Notes: generated by a model from the letters alone, not told the origin. A stretch of DNA of 64,000 nt from Lewinella sp. JB7 (GCF_024297185.1 NZ_JANCTD010000001.1:310001-374000), one strand, 5' to 3'. Positions 1 to 8,315 are shown, numbered from the stretch's first letter. Numbers and translations are program-made.

Positions 1-1
1 C

Positions 2-1204
2 TGGGATGGCTTCTACACCGAAAGCCTCGTCAACCTGCAGACGGTGATCAACCTCACTTCCGATCCCGAGGGCATCTACTTCAACGAGAATTTTGCCGCC
101 GCCGCCCTGATCATGCGCGAGTACGTATACTCGATCATGACCGACGTCTGGGGTGCCATCCCCTACGATCAGGCCCTGACCGGATCGACGGAAGGGAATC
201 TCGCGCCGGTCTACAACAGCCAGGAAGAGGTGTACGCGGGCATTCTCGCCAACCTCAAGACGGCCAGCGACCAGCTCGACCCCGCTGGGCCACCCATCGA
301 TAAGGATATTCTCTTCGACGGGGACATCATGGCCTGGAAGAAATTCGCGAACAGCCTGCGCCTGCGCCTCGCCAACCGTCAGGCCGCGCAAGTACCGGCC
401 GAAAGTCGCGCCATCTTCGCCGAGATCATGGGGAACCCGGCCCAGTATCCCATCATCACCTCCAACGACGATGCCTCTTTCTTCCGGCCAACCGCGCGGC
501 AGAACGGGGAGAACAACAACAGTTGGCATGAAGTCATGGTCTTCGACAGCCGGGAGGACTGGTCCATTAGTACCACCCTCATCGACGCCATGACCGACGG
601 CGACGGCAACGCAACCGATCCCCGCCTCGCCGTCTACGCCCAGCCCGCACAGGCCGGTGACCGGGCGGGCCGCTACGCCGGAGCACCCAACGGACTGCCG
701 GAAGGTGACGCGGTAGCCTACTTCACGACCGCCAGCCGGCCGGGTACCTTCTTCATGCAGGAAACCACCTCGGTACCGATCATCACCTTCGCGGAGATCA
801 ATTTTATTCTGGCCGAGGCCGCCATGGACGGTGATTACACCGACGGATTGGGGGCCACCGATTACCTCAACGCCGGCATCGACGCCAACTTTGCCGCCTA
901 CGGGCTCGAGCGACCCACCGGGTACGTCGCCGGTCGCGGAGTGAGCCGGGAAACCATCTTTACCGAAAAGTGGAAGGCCCTCTTTCCGCAGGGCATCGAG
1001 GCCTGGACCGAATACCGGCGGACGGGCTTCCCCGTACTGCCGGAGCCGGACCCCCGTGCCGTTATGGAGAATGACGGTCACGTACCCACCCGCCTGCGCT
1101 ACCCTGAATCCGAATACAGCCTCAACTCCGCGAACGTCACGGCGGCGGTAGCCATGAACGGCGGCCCCGACAACAAGCTCACCGAACTGTGGTGGGCGGA
1201 ATAA
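2..1204 (+). CDS. SusD/RagB-family nutrient-binding outer membrane lipoprotein (5' truncated)
   Basis: The reading frame is open from the first bases of the window (WDGFYTESLVNLQ before the first GTG at 44), so the true start and the lipoprotein signal lie outside. About 400 C-terminal residues are present. The text resembles the SusD_2-like branch: an ITFAEINFILAEAA helix, a C-terminal KWKALFPQGIEAWTEYRR segment and the terminal GGPDNKLTELWW pattern. Family members sit on the cell surface and cap a TonB-dependent SusC porin that imports oligosaccharides or peptides. A susC gene would be expected just upstream, outside the window. A small lipoprotein gene follows 17 nt after the stop. The substrate cannot be told from sequence. 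Confidence 0.88.
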   Translation, partial: WDGFYTESLVNLQTVINLTSDPEGIYFNENFAAAALIMREYVYSIMTDVWGAIPYDQALTGSTEGNLAPVYNSQEEVYAGILANLKTASDQLDPAGPPIDKDILFDGDIMAWKKFANSLRLRLANRQAAQVPAESRAIFAEIMGNPAQYPIITSNDDASFFRPTARQNGENNNSWHEVMVFDSREDWSISTTLIDAMTDGDGNATDPRLAVYAQPAQAGDRAGRYAGAPNGLPEGDAVAYFTTASRPGTFFMQETTSVPIITFAEINFILAEAAMDGDYTDGLGATDYLNAGIDANFAAYGLERPTGYVAGRGVSRETIFTEKWKALFPQGIEAWTEYRRTGFPVLPEPDPRAVMENDGHVPTRLRYPESEYSLNSANVTAAVAMNGGPDNKLTELWWAE

Positions 1205-1221
1205 TCCCAAAAACTAGTACT

Positions 1222-1620
1222 ATGAAATCCCTTCGCACGCTCTTTTTGCTGCCCGTCATGCTCCTGTTCACCGCCTGCCTGGACGATGAGCTGGCCTTTA
1301 CGGTAGTCGCCTCGCCGGTCAACGCCGACATCGAACGGGTTGCGGATGCCCCGGACGGGACCGTCGCCTACCGGGCCACCTTCACCGAACTGGATAAAAC
1401 CGGCATTCTCGACGTCAATGTCGGGATCATCGCTACGCCAGTTGTGGATCTCGAACTCCGGATCTTCAGTCAGACCCAGGACCTGCTCGAAACCCTCACC
1501 ACCGACGCAAGCGGCCAAACCCTGTTTTCGGTGCCCGCCGCCTCGCTTACCGGCGTAACGCGCCTGGAATGGTCGGGTACCTACGACGGGGCGGCCTTCC
1601 GGATCATAACTAACCTGTAA
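1222..1620 (+). CDS. Small hypothetical lipoprotein downstream of susD
   Basis: Starts at ATG 1222 (MKSLRTLFLLPVMLL) and gives 132 aa; an in-frame GTG at 1189 would overlap the SusD stop and place charged residues before the signal. The signal peptide ends in a lipobox, LLFTAC, with Cys19 as the lipidation site. The mature part is rich in beta-strand-like sequence with an Ig-like feel (NVGIIATPVVDLELRIFSQ). It follows the SusD gene closely and probably belongs to the same operon, as an accessory surface lipoprotein. I do not recognise a named domain. Confidence 0.72.
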   Translation: MKSLRTLFLLPVMLLFTACLDDELAFTVVASPVNADIERVADAPDGTVAYRATFTELDKTGILDVNVGIIATPVVDLELRIFSQTQDLLETLTTDASGQTLFSVPAASLTGVTRLEWSGTYDGAAFRIITNL

Positions 1621-1671
1621 CCACCGCCCCCCCTCAGCCCTAACTCCCACCCACTCAACAATTATTTACGC

Positions 1672-2844
1672 ATGACAACATTTACAACCCGCCGCCAGTG
1701 GCTACGCCGTGCCGCCCTCACCGGGGCCGGTCTAGCAACCCTGCCCACGCTTCCACTAAGCGCCCGATCGGTTGCGACGCCGACCGCTTTCCGGGAGCAC
1801 CTCCCCCAGCTGGAGTGGGAGCACCAACGGACCGGCCAGCCCGCCCTGAAGGCTCGTATGCTGGCGAACGAGAACCCCTACGGACCTTCCCCACTGGCCA
1901 TCGAAGCGATTGCCGCCTCCGCCGCGGCGGGTAACCGCTACCAACACGAGGCCGCCGCGGAACTGCGTCAGATGATCGCCACGCTGGAGGGCGTGCCCGA
2001 GGATCACATCATGTTGACCCCCGGATCTTCGGACGTGTTGGAGAAAATGGCCATCGTTCACTTCCTGCAGGGCGGCAACGTGGTAGCGGCCGATCCCGCC
2101 TACATGTCACTCATCAAAGTAAGCATGGGTATGGGGGGTGACTGGAACAAGGTCAGACTGACCGACGACTGGGCCCATGACCTGCCCGCGATGAAAGCGG
2201 CCATCAACGAGGACACCAAGATGGTGTACATCTGTAATCCTAACAACCCCACGGGTACGCTTACGGACAGTGCGGAGCTCCGGCAGTTCTGTCGGGACGT
2301 GGCCGATACCGTTCCGGTCTTCGTCGACGAAGCCTATCTGGAATTCCTGCCCGATTACCAGTCCCAGACGATGGTCCCCCTGATTCGGGAGGGCAAGAAC
2401 GTGATCGTCGCCCGTACCTTCTCGAAGATCCACGGAATGGCCGGACTGCGCATCGGTTACGCGGTTGCCCTTCCCGAAACCCTGGAAAAAGTATACCGGA
2501 TCAGTCGGGGCAACATGGGCCTCTGCAAAACCTCCCTGGAGGGTGCCATGGCCAGTATGCGGGATACGGATTTTCAGGAGATCAGCCGGCAGCAAACGGC
2601 CGCCTTTCGGGAGCAAACCTATGCCGGGCTCACCGGTCTCGGTCTGACGTACGTACCCAGCGTTACCAGCTTTATTCTCTTCCCCATTCAGATGGAGGGG
2701 AAGGCGTTTTTGGAGGGCATGTTCGATAAGGGGATCGGGGTACGGTCCTTCCACGTCCACGGACAGGACTACTGCCGCGTAAGCGTAGGCACGCCCGAGG
2801 AAGTCGACCTGTTTCTCGGCGCCCTGAAAGATGTCTTGGTGTAA
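1672..2844 (+). CDS. Tat-exported PLP-dependent aminotransferase (histidinol-phosphate aminotransferase-like)
   Basis: The 390-aa protein has the class I/II aminotransferase fold. NPNNPTG (189-195) and VFVDEAY (217-222, with Asp219 for the pyridine nitrogen) are present, and ARTFSKIHGMAGLRIGY carries the Schiff-base lysine, Lys252. The closest match in style is HisC. The N-terminus is unusual: TRRQWLRR followed by a hydrophobic stretch and PLSARS is a twin-arginine signal, so the enzyme is probably exported folded with its cofactor. That argues against a role in cytosolic histidine synthesis. It stands 51 nt after the lipoprotein gene and may be co-transcribed with the SusD locus. The amino-acid substrate is unknown. 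Confidence 0.85.
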   Translation: MTTFTTRRQWLRRAALTGAGLATLPTLPLSARSVATPTAFREHLPQLEWEHQRTGQPALKARMLANENPYGPSPLAIEAIAASAAAGNRYQHEAAAELRQMIATLEGVPEDHIMLTPGSSDVLEKMAIVHFLQGGNVVAADPAYMSLIKVSMGMGGDWNKVRLTDDWAHDLPAMKAAINEDTKMVYICNPNNPTGTLTDSAELRQFCRDVADTVPVFVDEAYLEFLPDYQSQTMVPLIREGKNVIVARTFSKIHGMAGLRIGYAVALPETLEKVYRISRGNMGLCKTSLEGAMASMRDTDFQEISRQQTAAFREQTYAGLTGLGLTYVPSVTSFILFPIQMEGKAFLEGMFDKGIGVRSFHVHGQDYCRVSVGTPEEVDLFLGALKDVLV

Positions 2845-2922
2845 TCTTTTTGTTACTCCGCTCCGGGCATCATTGTTGGTGCCCGGAGCACCTTTTGACT
2901 ACCGAACCCCCCCAATTGACTG

Positions 2923-4017
2923 ATGAACCCAGCCGTACAAAAAACCATTGCCTTCGCCTTACTGATCCTGGCGGGTTATCTGCTGCAGCACAAGATCCGC
3001 GGCAAACAGGATCTCGCCGGGGTCAAGGTGCTCATCCTCAGCGTCATACTGCCGGCCACCATCTTCGTCGCCCTGCTGAAGGTGAGCATATCGCCCCGCC
3101 TGCTGCTGCTGCCCGCGCTCGCCCTGTTGCTGAACGCCGGCTTCTACTTCATCTCCTCCCGGGCTCTGCCCCACCTGGGGTTCCGGTCCGGGGATAAGGA
3201 ATGGCGAACGATGATGATGCTCGTTCCCTCCCTGGCACCGGGCCTTAGCGCCTTCCCCTTTATTCTGGAATACCTGGGCGACGAACCGCTTGCCCTGGCC
3301 GCCCTGGCCGACGTCGGGAACAAGGTTTTCGTCCTGATCGTCCTCTATCTGATCGCTATGCGGTGGTACTACGGCAGTCGGGGAACCCACGCAAAAGTCA
3401 CCGATCGGGCTTCTAAACTGAAAGATCTGGGGATGTCCCTGCTGAAGGAACCGGTAAATCTGGTGATCATCGCCGCGCTGGCCATGTTGGCTGCGGGACT
3501 TGACCTGAGCAGCCTTCCCTTTTTCGTGGAGGACACGGTAGCTCGCCTGGCCGCCCTGATGACGCCGATCGTGCTGCTGTTCATCGGTATGGCCGTCCGG
3601 TTCCGACGCCGGGAGATGGCGCAGATTTTGCGGGTGCTTTGCTTCCGTTCGGGTCTCGCCTTTCTGCTTAGCGCTACGCTTGTTTTGCTGGGCGGGCTTG
3701 GGGGGGCCATGGCCCTGCTCACCGTGGTCTTCGCACAGAGTGCAACCAGTTTCTGGCCGTTCGCGCACATGTCGGCCGTGGAGTCCCTGCGGGAAGAGGG
3801 CGCCCCCGCTGTATTCGATCTTGATCTGGGGCTCAACGTGCTGGCCTTTTCCCTGCCTTTTTCGACCGTGGTCATTCTGACCGTTCTCTCCTTCGGCGAC
3901 TGGTTTTCGGCGCCCGCCGTGATTGGTCCGGTAGGTCTGCTGATGCTGATATTTCCCGCGGGCTATGCCCTTCGACCCTTGTTCCGTGCGGAGGAAGTGG
4001 AAAACGTGCGGGTGTAG
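2923..4017 (+). CDS. AEC-family (auxin efflux carrier-like) membrane transporter
   Basis: 364 aa with about ten hydrophobic segments arranged as two five-helix halves separated by a charged loop (RGTHAKVTDRASKLKDL, about 150-170), which is the layout of the AEC/malonate-efflux family. Members are inner-membrane carriers for organic acids or similar small molecules. Start ATG 2923 is chosen because hydrophobic sequence follows at once. It converges on the PRC-barrel gene, with only 21 nt between the stops. The substrate is not predictable. Confidence 0.75.
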   Translation: MNPAVQKTIAFALLILAGYLLQHKIRGKQDLAGVKVLILSVILPATIFVALLKVSISPRLLLLPALALLLNAGFYFISSRALPHLGFRSGDKEWRTMMMLVPSLAPGLSAFPFILEYLGDEPLALAALADVGNKVFVLIVLYLIAMRWYYGSRGTHAKVTDRASKLKDLGMSLLKEPVNLVIIAALAMLAAGLDLSSLPFFVEDTVARLAALMTPIVLLFIGMAVRFRRREMAQILRVLCFRSGLAFLLSATLVLLGGLGGAMALLTVVFAQSATSFWPFAHMSAVESLREEGAPAVFDLDLGLNVLAFSLPFSTVVILTVLSFGDWFSAPAVIGPVGLLMLIFPAGYALRPLFRAEEVENVRV

Positions 4018-4045
4018 GGCGGGTGCGCGGGAGCGGCGTCAGTCG
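4018..4045. repeat. Short GC-rich sequence recurring after stop codons
   Basis: Immediately after the stop at 4015-4017 lies ggcgggtgcgcgggagcggc and a few more bases. Closely similar tracts directly follow the recQ stop (14731-14760) and lie at 32947-32979 between two minus-strand genes. The common part is gcgg(c/t)gcgcggg. Its function is unknown; it may be a dispersed intergenic repeat. Confidence 0.35.
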
Positions 4046-4413
4046 TTGTCGCTGCGGTGTCCGGCAACGGAGGAGTGGCTTGCCAGGTAACGATTGAAGC
4101 TCGCTACGTCTTCTACCTCCGAGTCGTTATAGTGGGGAGGGAGGTCCAGGAAGAAGCTGTGGTCGTCCTTGCCGATCTTAGCGCTGAACACCAAGGTATC
4201 CGCTACTGAGTCGAAGTAGAAAAAGGAATGGTGGACGGCAAACAGGGGCATGTCGTCATCCTCTTCCTTTCCCAGGGGGGAGAGGATGAAATAGGTGATC
4301 TTCCCGTTGTCCTTGTTGCATACAATGTCCTCCAGCACCGCGACATCCACACCGACGGCCGACCGGACTTCGCTGCCAATCACGGAGGAAAGGGAAAAGA
4401 TGGGAGTCTCCAA
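4039..4413 (-). CDS. PRC-barrel domain protein
   Basis: 124 aa beginning at TTG 4413, five bases after the stop of the upstream gene, so translation is probably coupled. The first 75 residues (FSLSSVIGSEVRSAVG, then KDNGKITYFILSP) read as a PRC-barrel, a small beta-barrel found in photosynthetic reaction centre H subunits and in RimM-like proteins. It ends in an acidic tail. It is the last gene of a minus-strand cluster (YtxH, holin-like, basic protein, PRC) that resembles general stress or osmotic-response clusters of Bacteroidota. No enzymatic role is evident. Confidence 0.6.
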   Translation of the reverse strand: METPIFSLSSVIGSEVRSAVGVDVAVLEDIVCNKDNGKITYFILSPLGKEEDDDMPLFAVHHSFFYFDSVADTLVFSAKIGKDDHSFFLDLPPHYNDSEVEDVASFNRYLASHSSVAGHRSDND

Positions 4414-4418
4414 CGAAG

Positions 4419-4862
4419 CTACTTTCTGACCGCGGCGCGTTTCGCGGTATGTGCCGCTTCCTTAGCCTGGTGGGTGTTCACGGCACCGATGATCGCCTGG
4501 ATGATGGGGATCAGTAGTCGCCCGAGCCCGATGATCGACGTGAGCGTTTTGGCGCGATTACGACGCGATTTTTTGCTTCCGTCGTAGGCCCGCCCGTCCG
4601 GATACTCGTGGATGACCTTGGTTTCCTTTACGACGGGAACCTTTTGGTTGCCGGAAGAGAGAAGATTACTGAGTACCATGAGACCGACGATGGCCCCACC
4701 GGCGGGCAGTGCCACCTTCTTGAGGAGAAAGTTGCCGGCGTTGCCCTTCGTGGTTCCGATGCTGTGGGCGAATTCGCGCTTGGCGAGCTCCGTCTCCATC
4801 CGGACCTGTTTCTTCCGTTGTTGCAGTTCCGCCAGGCTGGTGATTTTTGATTTGCGTATCAT
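4419..4862 (-). CDS. Hypothetical basic membrane-anchored protein
   Basis: 147 aa with ATG at 4862, one base from the upstream stop. The N-terminal 35 residues are highly charged and helical (AELQQRKKQVRMETELAKRE). A hydrophobic stretch follows near 50-68 (ALPAGGAIVGLMVLSNLL) and a second near 110-125 (TSIIGLGRLLIPIIQAIIGA), then a basic tail. Together with the holin-like protein next door this suggests an inner-membrane complex. No named family recognised. Confidence 0.6.
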   Translation of the reverse strand: MIRKSKITSLAELQQRKKQVRMETELAKREFAHSIGTTKGNAGNFLLKKVALPAGGAIVGLMVLSNLLSSGNQKVPVVKETKVIHEYPDGRAYDGSKKSRRNRAKTLTSIIGLGRLLIPIIQAIIGAVNTHQAKEAAHTAKRAAVRK

Positions 4863-4863
4863 G

Positions 4864-5232
4864 CTAAACTTCTTTTCCGTCGTGCTGAAAAAACTTACTG
4901 ATCACCTTGCTGACCGTGGGGTCGGTAATCAGGCTCCGCTTCAGGAGAAGGACTACCAGAAAAATGAGCAACAGGATGATGGTCACCGCTCCGAACCCGT
5001 AAACACTATTGTCGAAGGCGTTGGCCAGGGCAAAGCCGAGGGTGAGAAGGGCGAATAGCAGGGTGATCAGCCCGACCACGGCGAGAATAACCGCCGTCAG
5101 AACGCCGGAAATCACGCCGGCGGAAGTTTCCGCCAGATTAAGTTTAAAGTACTCTATTTTCTTCTCAACCAGTCGGTTGACGTAGCCATAGCTCTCGCCG
5201 AGTTGTTCGAGCAGTTCTTCTTTTGCCTGCAT
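4864..5232 (-). CDS. Phage-holin-family (holin superfamily III-like) membrane protein
   Basis: 122 aa: an N-terminal amphipathic helix (EELLEQLGESYGYVNRLVEKK), then two long membrane segments (about 38-65 and 78-97) joined by a short loop, and a cytoplasmic tail. This is the layout of the Phage_holin_3_6 family, chromosomal membrane proteins that are not phage lysis genes here, since no phage genes lie nearby. It is the second gene of the cluster, after a long hairpin. Role unknown; association with envelope stress is inferred from the YtxH neighbour. Confidence 0.7.
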   Translation of the reverse strand: MQAKEELLEQLGESYGYVNRLVEKKIEYFKLNLAETSAGVISGVLTAVILAVVGLITLLFALLTLGFALANAFDNSVYGFGAVTIILLLIFLVVLLLKRSLITDPTVSKVISKFFQHDGKEV

Positions 5233-5255
5233 GTTTTGGGATGTTTTAAATAGGA

Positions 5256-5290
5256 ACGGCCATGCAGTGAAGGTTTCATTGCATGGCCGT
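5256..5290 (-). terminator. Long hairpin between the YtxH and holin-like genes
   Basis: acggccatgcagtgaa (from 5256) pairs with ttcattgcatggccgt (to 5290), leaving a stem of about 16 bp with one G-U pair and a very short loop. It lies 38 nt after the YtxH stop and 23 nt before the holin-like start. On the minus strand it is followed by ttcctattt, a weak U tract. It may be a partial terminator that lowers expression of the downstream genes. Confidence 0.6.
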
Positions 5291-5328
5291 TGTGTTGAAA
5301 GCTAGGTGAATCGGCAGCTTATGGCGGA

Positions 5329-5805
5329 TTAGCTCTTGGTCGTACGGTCGATCTTTTCGCGGTTCTCGTCCATCTTCCGTTCGGCCTTATTGACGCCCCG
5401 GTTGAAGCTGCTCTCAGCCTCGCTGGCGGTAGACTTAGCGGATTCGCCGGCGGCATGTGCCTTTTGCTCGACGTTCTGCTTTACGGCGTCCGCCTGGGTG
5501 GAAGCCCACTGCTTGCCTTCTTCGAGTTTCGCCTTAGCCTGGGTGGTCAGGTCATTGGTCTTCGCCTTTGCCTGGTCGAGGTATTCCTGACCCTTGGTCT
5601 TGGCGGTATCTACGAACTGGTTGGCCTTGGTGGAAACCTGCTGGGTGTAGTCGTTGATCTGATTGCCGTACTCGTCAAACTGGGCACGTGCCTTGCGTTG
5701 CATGGTACGACCTTCGTTAGAATTGAGGTAGTAGCCTACCGCGATACCTGCGAGCAGACCAAAGCCAAGCGCCCACCCTTTTCCGGAACTATTGTTGTCA
5801 TTCAT
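5329..5805 (-). CDS. YtxH-like membrane-anchored stress protein
   Basis: 158 aa. One N-terminal membrane segment (ALGFGLLAGIAVGYYL, about 12-27) is followed by SNEGR, the hallmark order of YtxH/general-stress proteins. The remaining 120 residues are a long, lysine- and alanine-rich amphipathic helix with LEA-like repeats (TKANQFVDTAKTKGQEYLDQ, then QAKAKTNDLTTQAKAKLEEG). Such proteins are typically induced by osmotic or desiccation stress and reach into the periplasm. First gene of the minus-strand stress cluster. The divergent XRE gene begins 182 bp away. Confidence 0.75.
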   Translation of the reverse strand: MNDNNSSGKGWALGFGLLAGIAVGYYLNSNEGRTMQRKARAQFDEYGNQINDYTQQVSTKANQFVDTAKTKGQEYLDQAKAKTNDLTTQAKAKLEEGKQWASTQADAVKQNVEQKAHAAGESAKSTASEAESSFNRGVNKAERKMDENREKIDRTTKS

Positions 5806-5987
5806 GTTGTGGATAATTTAAGTTAGTGAGCATCAAAACGACGTTCAGTGAATAGATCGTGAGGAGGGGTGGAAATGTTCATTACACCCGGTTCAAGGGG
5901 CAATTTGGGGTGAAACACCCCCACTTCATGGGGTGGTTGTGATTAATATTACCTGCCGACATATCGTTGGCAACCGAACTGCCGTTC

Positions 5988-6572
5988 ATGAGCTATCTTC
6001 GTGATCATCTTGTGGTGACACTTCAACCAAATAAACCCCAACAAGTGAATTTTCTCTCCAGCAACATCCGGTTTCTAAGGAAACGGCGGAAGTTGTCGCA
6101 ACAACAGCTCGCTGACGATCTGGGCATTAAGCGCAGCAATATTGCTGCTTACGAAACTAAAAACGTCGAACCGCGGCTGTCGCTTATTAACGATATGGCG
6201 CGCTACTTTTCCGTTCCCCTGGAAGATATGGTAGTGACCGACATCGCTTCCCTAGGTTCCGAGGATGAGGTGATCAACGGGTTGAACCGCGTACTTAACC
6301 AAAACACCATCGAGGAAATCAAAGAAGTCTCCGAAAAGATTCAGCGCATGCTGGATGGCTTCAAGGTCTTTTACGAATTCAAACGCGAGATGAACGACGG
6401 CTCCGCCCTGGCAACCGACGGCGACATTGACAATTTTCTCGTCTTCATCAACCACATGTCGGAATACAACCGTCTCATCGAGAATAGCCTGAACCCTACC
6501 TCCGATTCCATTATGGGCGAGCGGGTCGACGAGGACGCTCATGCGTCTTCCGCGGTATACTCTATGGGCTAA
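5988..6572 (+). CDS. XRE-family helix-turn-helix transcriptional regulator
   Basis: ATG 5988 gives 194 aa; an upstream TTG (5967) and a downstream GTG (6045, just before NFLSSNIRFLRK) are alternatives. Residues about 24-80 are a Cro/C1-type HTH: IRFLRKRRKLSQQQLADDLG, IKRSNIAAYE, then EPRLSLINDMARYFSVPLED. The C-terminal 100 residues are helical and acidic, with no known ligand-binding domain. It is divergent from the stress cluster and is a candidate regulator of it; the 182-bp shared region contains ggggtgaaacacccc dyads. DNA target not tested. Confidence 0.82.
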   Translation: MSYLRDHLVVTLQPNKPQQVNFLSSNIRFLRKRRKLSQQQLADDLGIKRSNIAAYETKNVEPRLSLINDMARYFSVPLEDMVVTDIASLGSEDEVINGLNRVLNQNTIEEIKEVSEKIQRMLDGFKVFYEFKREMNDGSALATDGDIDNFLVFINHMSEYNRLIENSLNPTSDSIMGERVDEDAHASSAVYSMG

Positions 6573-6576
6573 CCGC

Positions 6577-7110
6577 CTACCGTAGATTATCGGCCACTTC
6601 CTGCAGGCTTAGGGCGATCTCGTCGCTGCCGGGAACGTTCAACTGACGGATCATGGCAATACTCTTTCCGAGTTTGATCTGATTGTCGCGGCGGCGCTCC
6701 CACTCGATCTCACGCTGGGCCATGGCCTGTTCGTTCTGCTTGATGACGGCCGTGAGCAATTCGGGCAGGTTTCGCAGATTCTCCTTGAGTAGATAACCGG
6801 AGGCCCCGGTCAGAATAGCTTCGGCCACCTTTTCCTCGTCGTTGAGAATGCCGGTGATAAAGATGAAGGGCGTACTGTCCAGGTGTTCGCGCACGTACAG
6901 CAGCGCCTCGAGCCCGTTCATGTCCGGGAGGTTGTAGTCCGAAAGCACGACGTCCGGCTGAAACATGGTGACCTTGTCCTCAAACTCCGCGCGGTGGCGG
7001 GCCACGGCGAACAGGACATTCGGGTTGAACTTTCTCACCTGCCGCTTGACCAGTTCAAGGTCGACGGGCATATCCTCCAGCACAAATACTTTAAATATTT
7101 CGTCGCTCAC
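6577..7110 (-). CDS. Single-domain response regulator (REC) with helical tail
   Basis: 177 aa from a GTG start at 7110. A receiver domain fills residues 7-125: acidic pocket VLEDMP, phosphoacceptor Asp in VVLSDYNLPDMNG, Thr in FIFITG and the conserved lysine in YLLKEN. The remaining 50 residues form a charged helix (EQAMAQREIEWERRRDNQIK) with no DNA-binding domain, so the output is probably protein-protein. A thioredoxin-fold gene lies 18 nt upstream on the same strand. No cognate kinase is adjacent. Confidence 0.85.
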   Translation of the reverse strand: MSDEIFKVFVLEDMPVDLELVKRQVRKFNPNVLFAVARHRAEFEDKVTMFQPDVVLSDYNLPDMNGLEALLYVREHLDSTPFIFITGILNDEEKVAEAILTGASGYLLKENLRNLPELLTAVIKQNEQAMAQREIEWERRRDNQIKLGKSIAMIRQLNVPGSDEIALSLQEVADNLR

Positions 7111-7128
7111 GTTGTGGTATGATTTAGC

Positions 7129-7452
7129 TTATGAATTGTGCTCGATGAGTTCTACGATACTGCTGCCGCCCACGGCACCCTGTACCCGGTCGATCAGTTC
7201 CCCGTCCCGCACGAAGAGCAGGCCGGGAGGATTGGTGACGTTGAAGATTTTACAGATTCGGGGAGAGTCCTCTACATCGGCTACCGCAAAGAGGACCTTA
7301 CCGTAACGCTTAGCCAGCCCTTCCAGTAAGGCGCGCATGATGATGCCGTGACCATCCCAGGAGGAAGTGATCAGCAGGAGAGAGAGCCCCGGACGGGTCA
7401 GAAGCTCGTTGATTTTCGCATCATCAAATTTCTCTAGGGTGTAGCTATGCAT
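7129..7452 (-). CDS. Thioredoxin-fold protein lacking the CXXC motif
   Basis: ATG 7452 gives 107 aa starting MHSYTLEKFDD; the longer open frame to 7578 has no family-like sequence. The thioredoxin pattern is clear: LSLLLITSSWDGHG, LAKRYGKVLFAVADVEDSP, IFNVTNPPGLLFVRDGE. The active-site position that normally reads WCGPC reads WDGHG, so it cannot perform disulfide exchange. The cis-proline region is kept. It may act as a binding or signalling module, perhaps with the response regulator 18 nt downstream. Confidence 0.75.
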   Translation of the reverse strand: MHSYTLEKFDDAKINELLTRPGLSLLLITSSWDGHGIIMRALLEGLAKRYGKVLFAVADVEDSPRICKIFNVTNPPGLLFVRDGELIDRVQGAVGGSSIVELIEHNS

Positions 7453-7802
7453 CGATAAAGTTCCAGATTCAATCCGGGTGAAGCAAAAGGCAGCAGTGTA
7501 TAATGGGCCCGGGTAGGGCGACCTTGTTATGACAATCCTTGGTCGAGGTAACGAGGTCGAACGAAGCTTGTTCGCCAAGATCGGAATTTGTCGCTAGTCA
7601 CCGGAATGGATGAGCGTCTCCACCGGAAATCGGCTTTGGCCCACTTACTGTATTTAGTCATTTCGTGAAATTGAGTGTGTGTTATATAGAAAATTAAATA
7701 TGTTGTTTGTTTAATAGCAGCTATATACACCTATGGCATAATGTTTGATGTATAGTGTATGAGTGCAATTCACCACCTTACATACATTTTACACACACTA
7801 AT
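7453..7802. other. Divergent intergenic region, AT-rich on its right half
   Basis: 350 bp separate the thioredoxin-fold gene (minus) from the ECF sigma gene (plus). Bases from about 7665 to 7802 are much more AT-rich than the surroundings and contain several ttgttt/tata tracts; the best -7-like element is aatgtttg (7740-7747). The apparent open frame at 7527-7730 (minus) has no family-like sequence. I see no RNA gene. Confidence 0.5.
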
Positions 7803-8315
7803 ATGACCAACCAGCAGTTCATGTCCGAAATGGACCGACTCGAGAACATTCTATTTTCCTTCGCACTCCGACTAACCCGCAATTACGAAGACGCCCAGGA
7901 TCTCATGCAGGAGACCATCTTCCGCGCCTACAAGCACCGGGATAAGTTTGCCATGGGCACCAACTTTAAGAGCTGGTCTTCTACCATCATGCGCAACACG
8001 TACATCAACCGTTACCGCAAGATGAAAAGCCGCAAGCACGTCAACGAACCCGTAGAAAGCTTTCTGTTCGCGGTGGAAAACAAGAGCGCTATCGCCAACG
8101 GGGGTGAGATGAACATGCGCATGGAGGAACTGGAAGACAAGCTCCGTCAGATCAGCGAAATCTACAGCGTGCCCTTCCTGATGTTTTACCGTGGCTACGA
8201 GTACAAGGAAATCGCCAGTTACCTGAACATCCCCATCGGAACGGTCAAGAGCCGCATCTTTCTGGCCCGCAAAAAGTTGAAAGCGCTCATCGGTGAACGT
8301 CCCGCCGCCCTTTAG
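7803..8315 (+). CDS. ECF-type RNA polymerase sigma factor
   Basis: ATG 7803 gives 170 aa (MTNQQFMSEMDRLENILFSF). Region 2 is seen in LRLTRNYEDAQDLMQETIFR and FKSWSSTIMRNTYINRYRK. Region 4 is in the C-terminal third: FLMFYRGYEYKEIASYLNIP and GTVKSRIFLARKKL, the HTH that contacts the -35/-33 element. No anti-sigma gene lies next to it. The type is common in Bacteroidota and controls stress or envelope functions. The start is preferred to the in-frame upstream codon at 7755 because the AT-rich promoter region lies there. Confidence 0.88.
   Translation: MTNQQFMSEMDRLENILFSFALRLTRNYEDAQDLMQETIFRAYKHRDKFAMGTNFKSWSSTIMRNTYINRYRKMKSRKHVNEPVESFLFAVENKSAIANGGEMNMRMEELEDKLRQISEIYSVPFLMFYRGYEYKEIASYLNIPIGTVKSRIFLARKKLKALIGERPAAL

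Noticed and set aside
1099..1650. 183-residue minus-strand open frame across the susD/lipoprotein junction
   Set aside because: Gly/Arg-rich shadow; the plus-strand lipoprotein has a clean signal and lipobox.
4864..5232. Prophage remnant suggested by a holin-like gene
   Set aside because: No other phage gene is near; chromosomal holin-superfamily proteins next to YtxH are common.
7527..7730. 67-residue open frame in the AT-rich intergenic region
   Set aside because: No family-like sequence and no promoter for it; probably chance.
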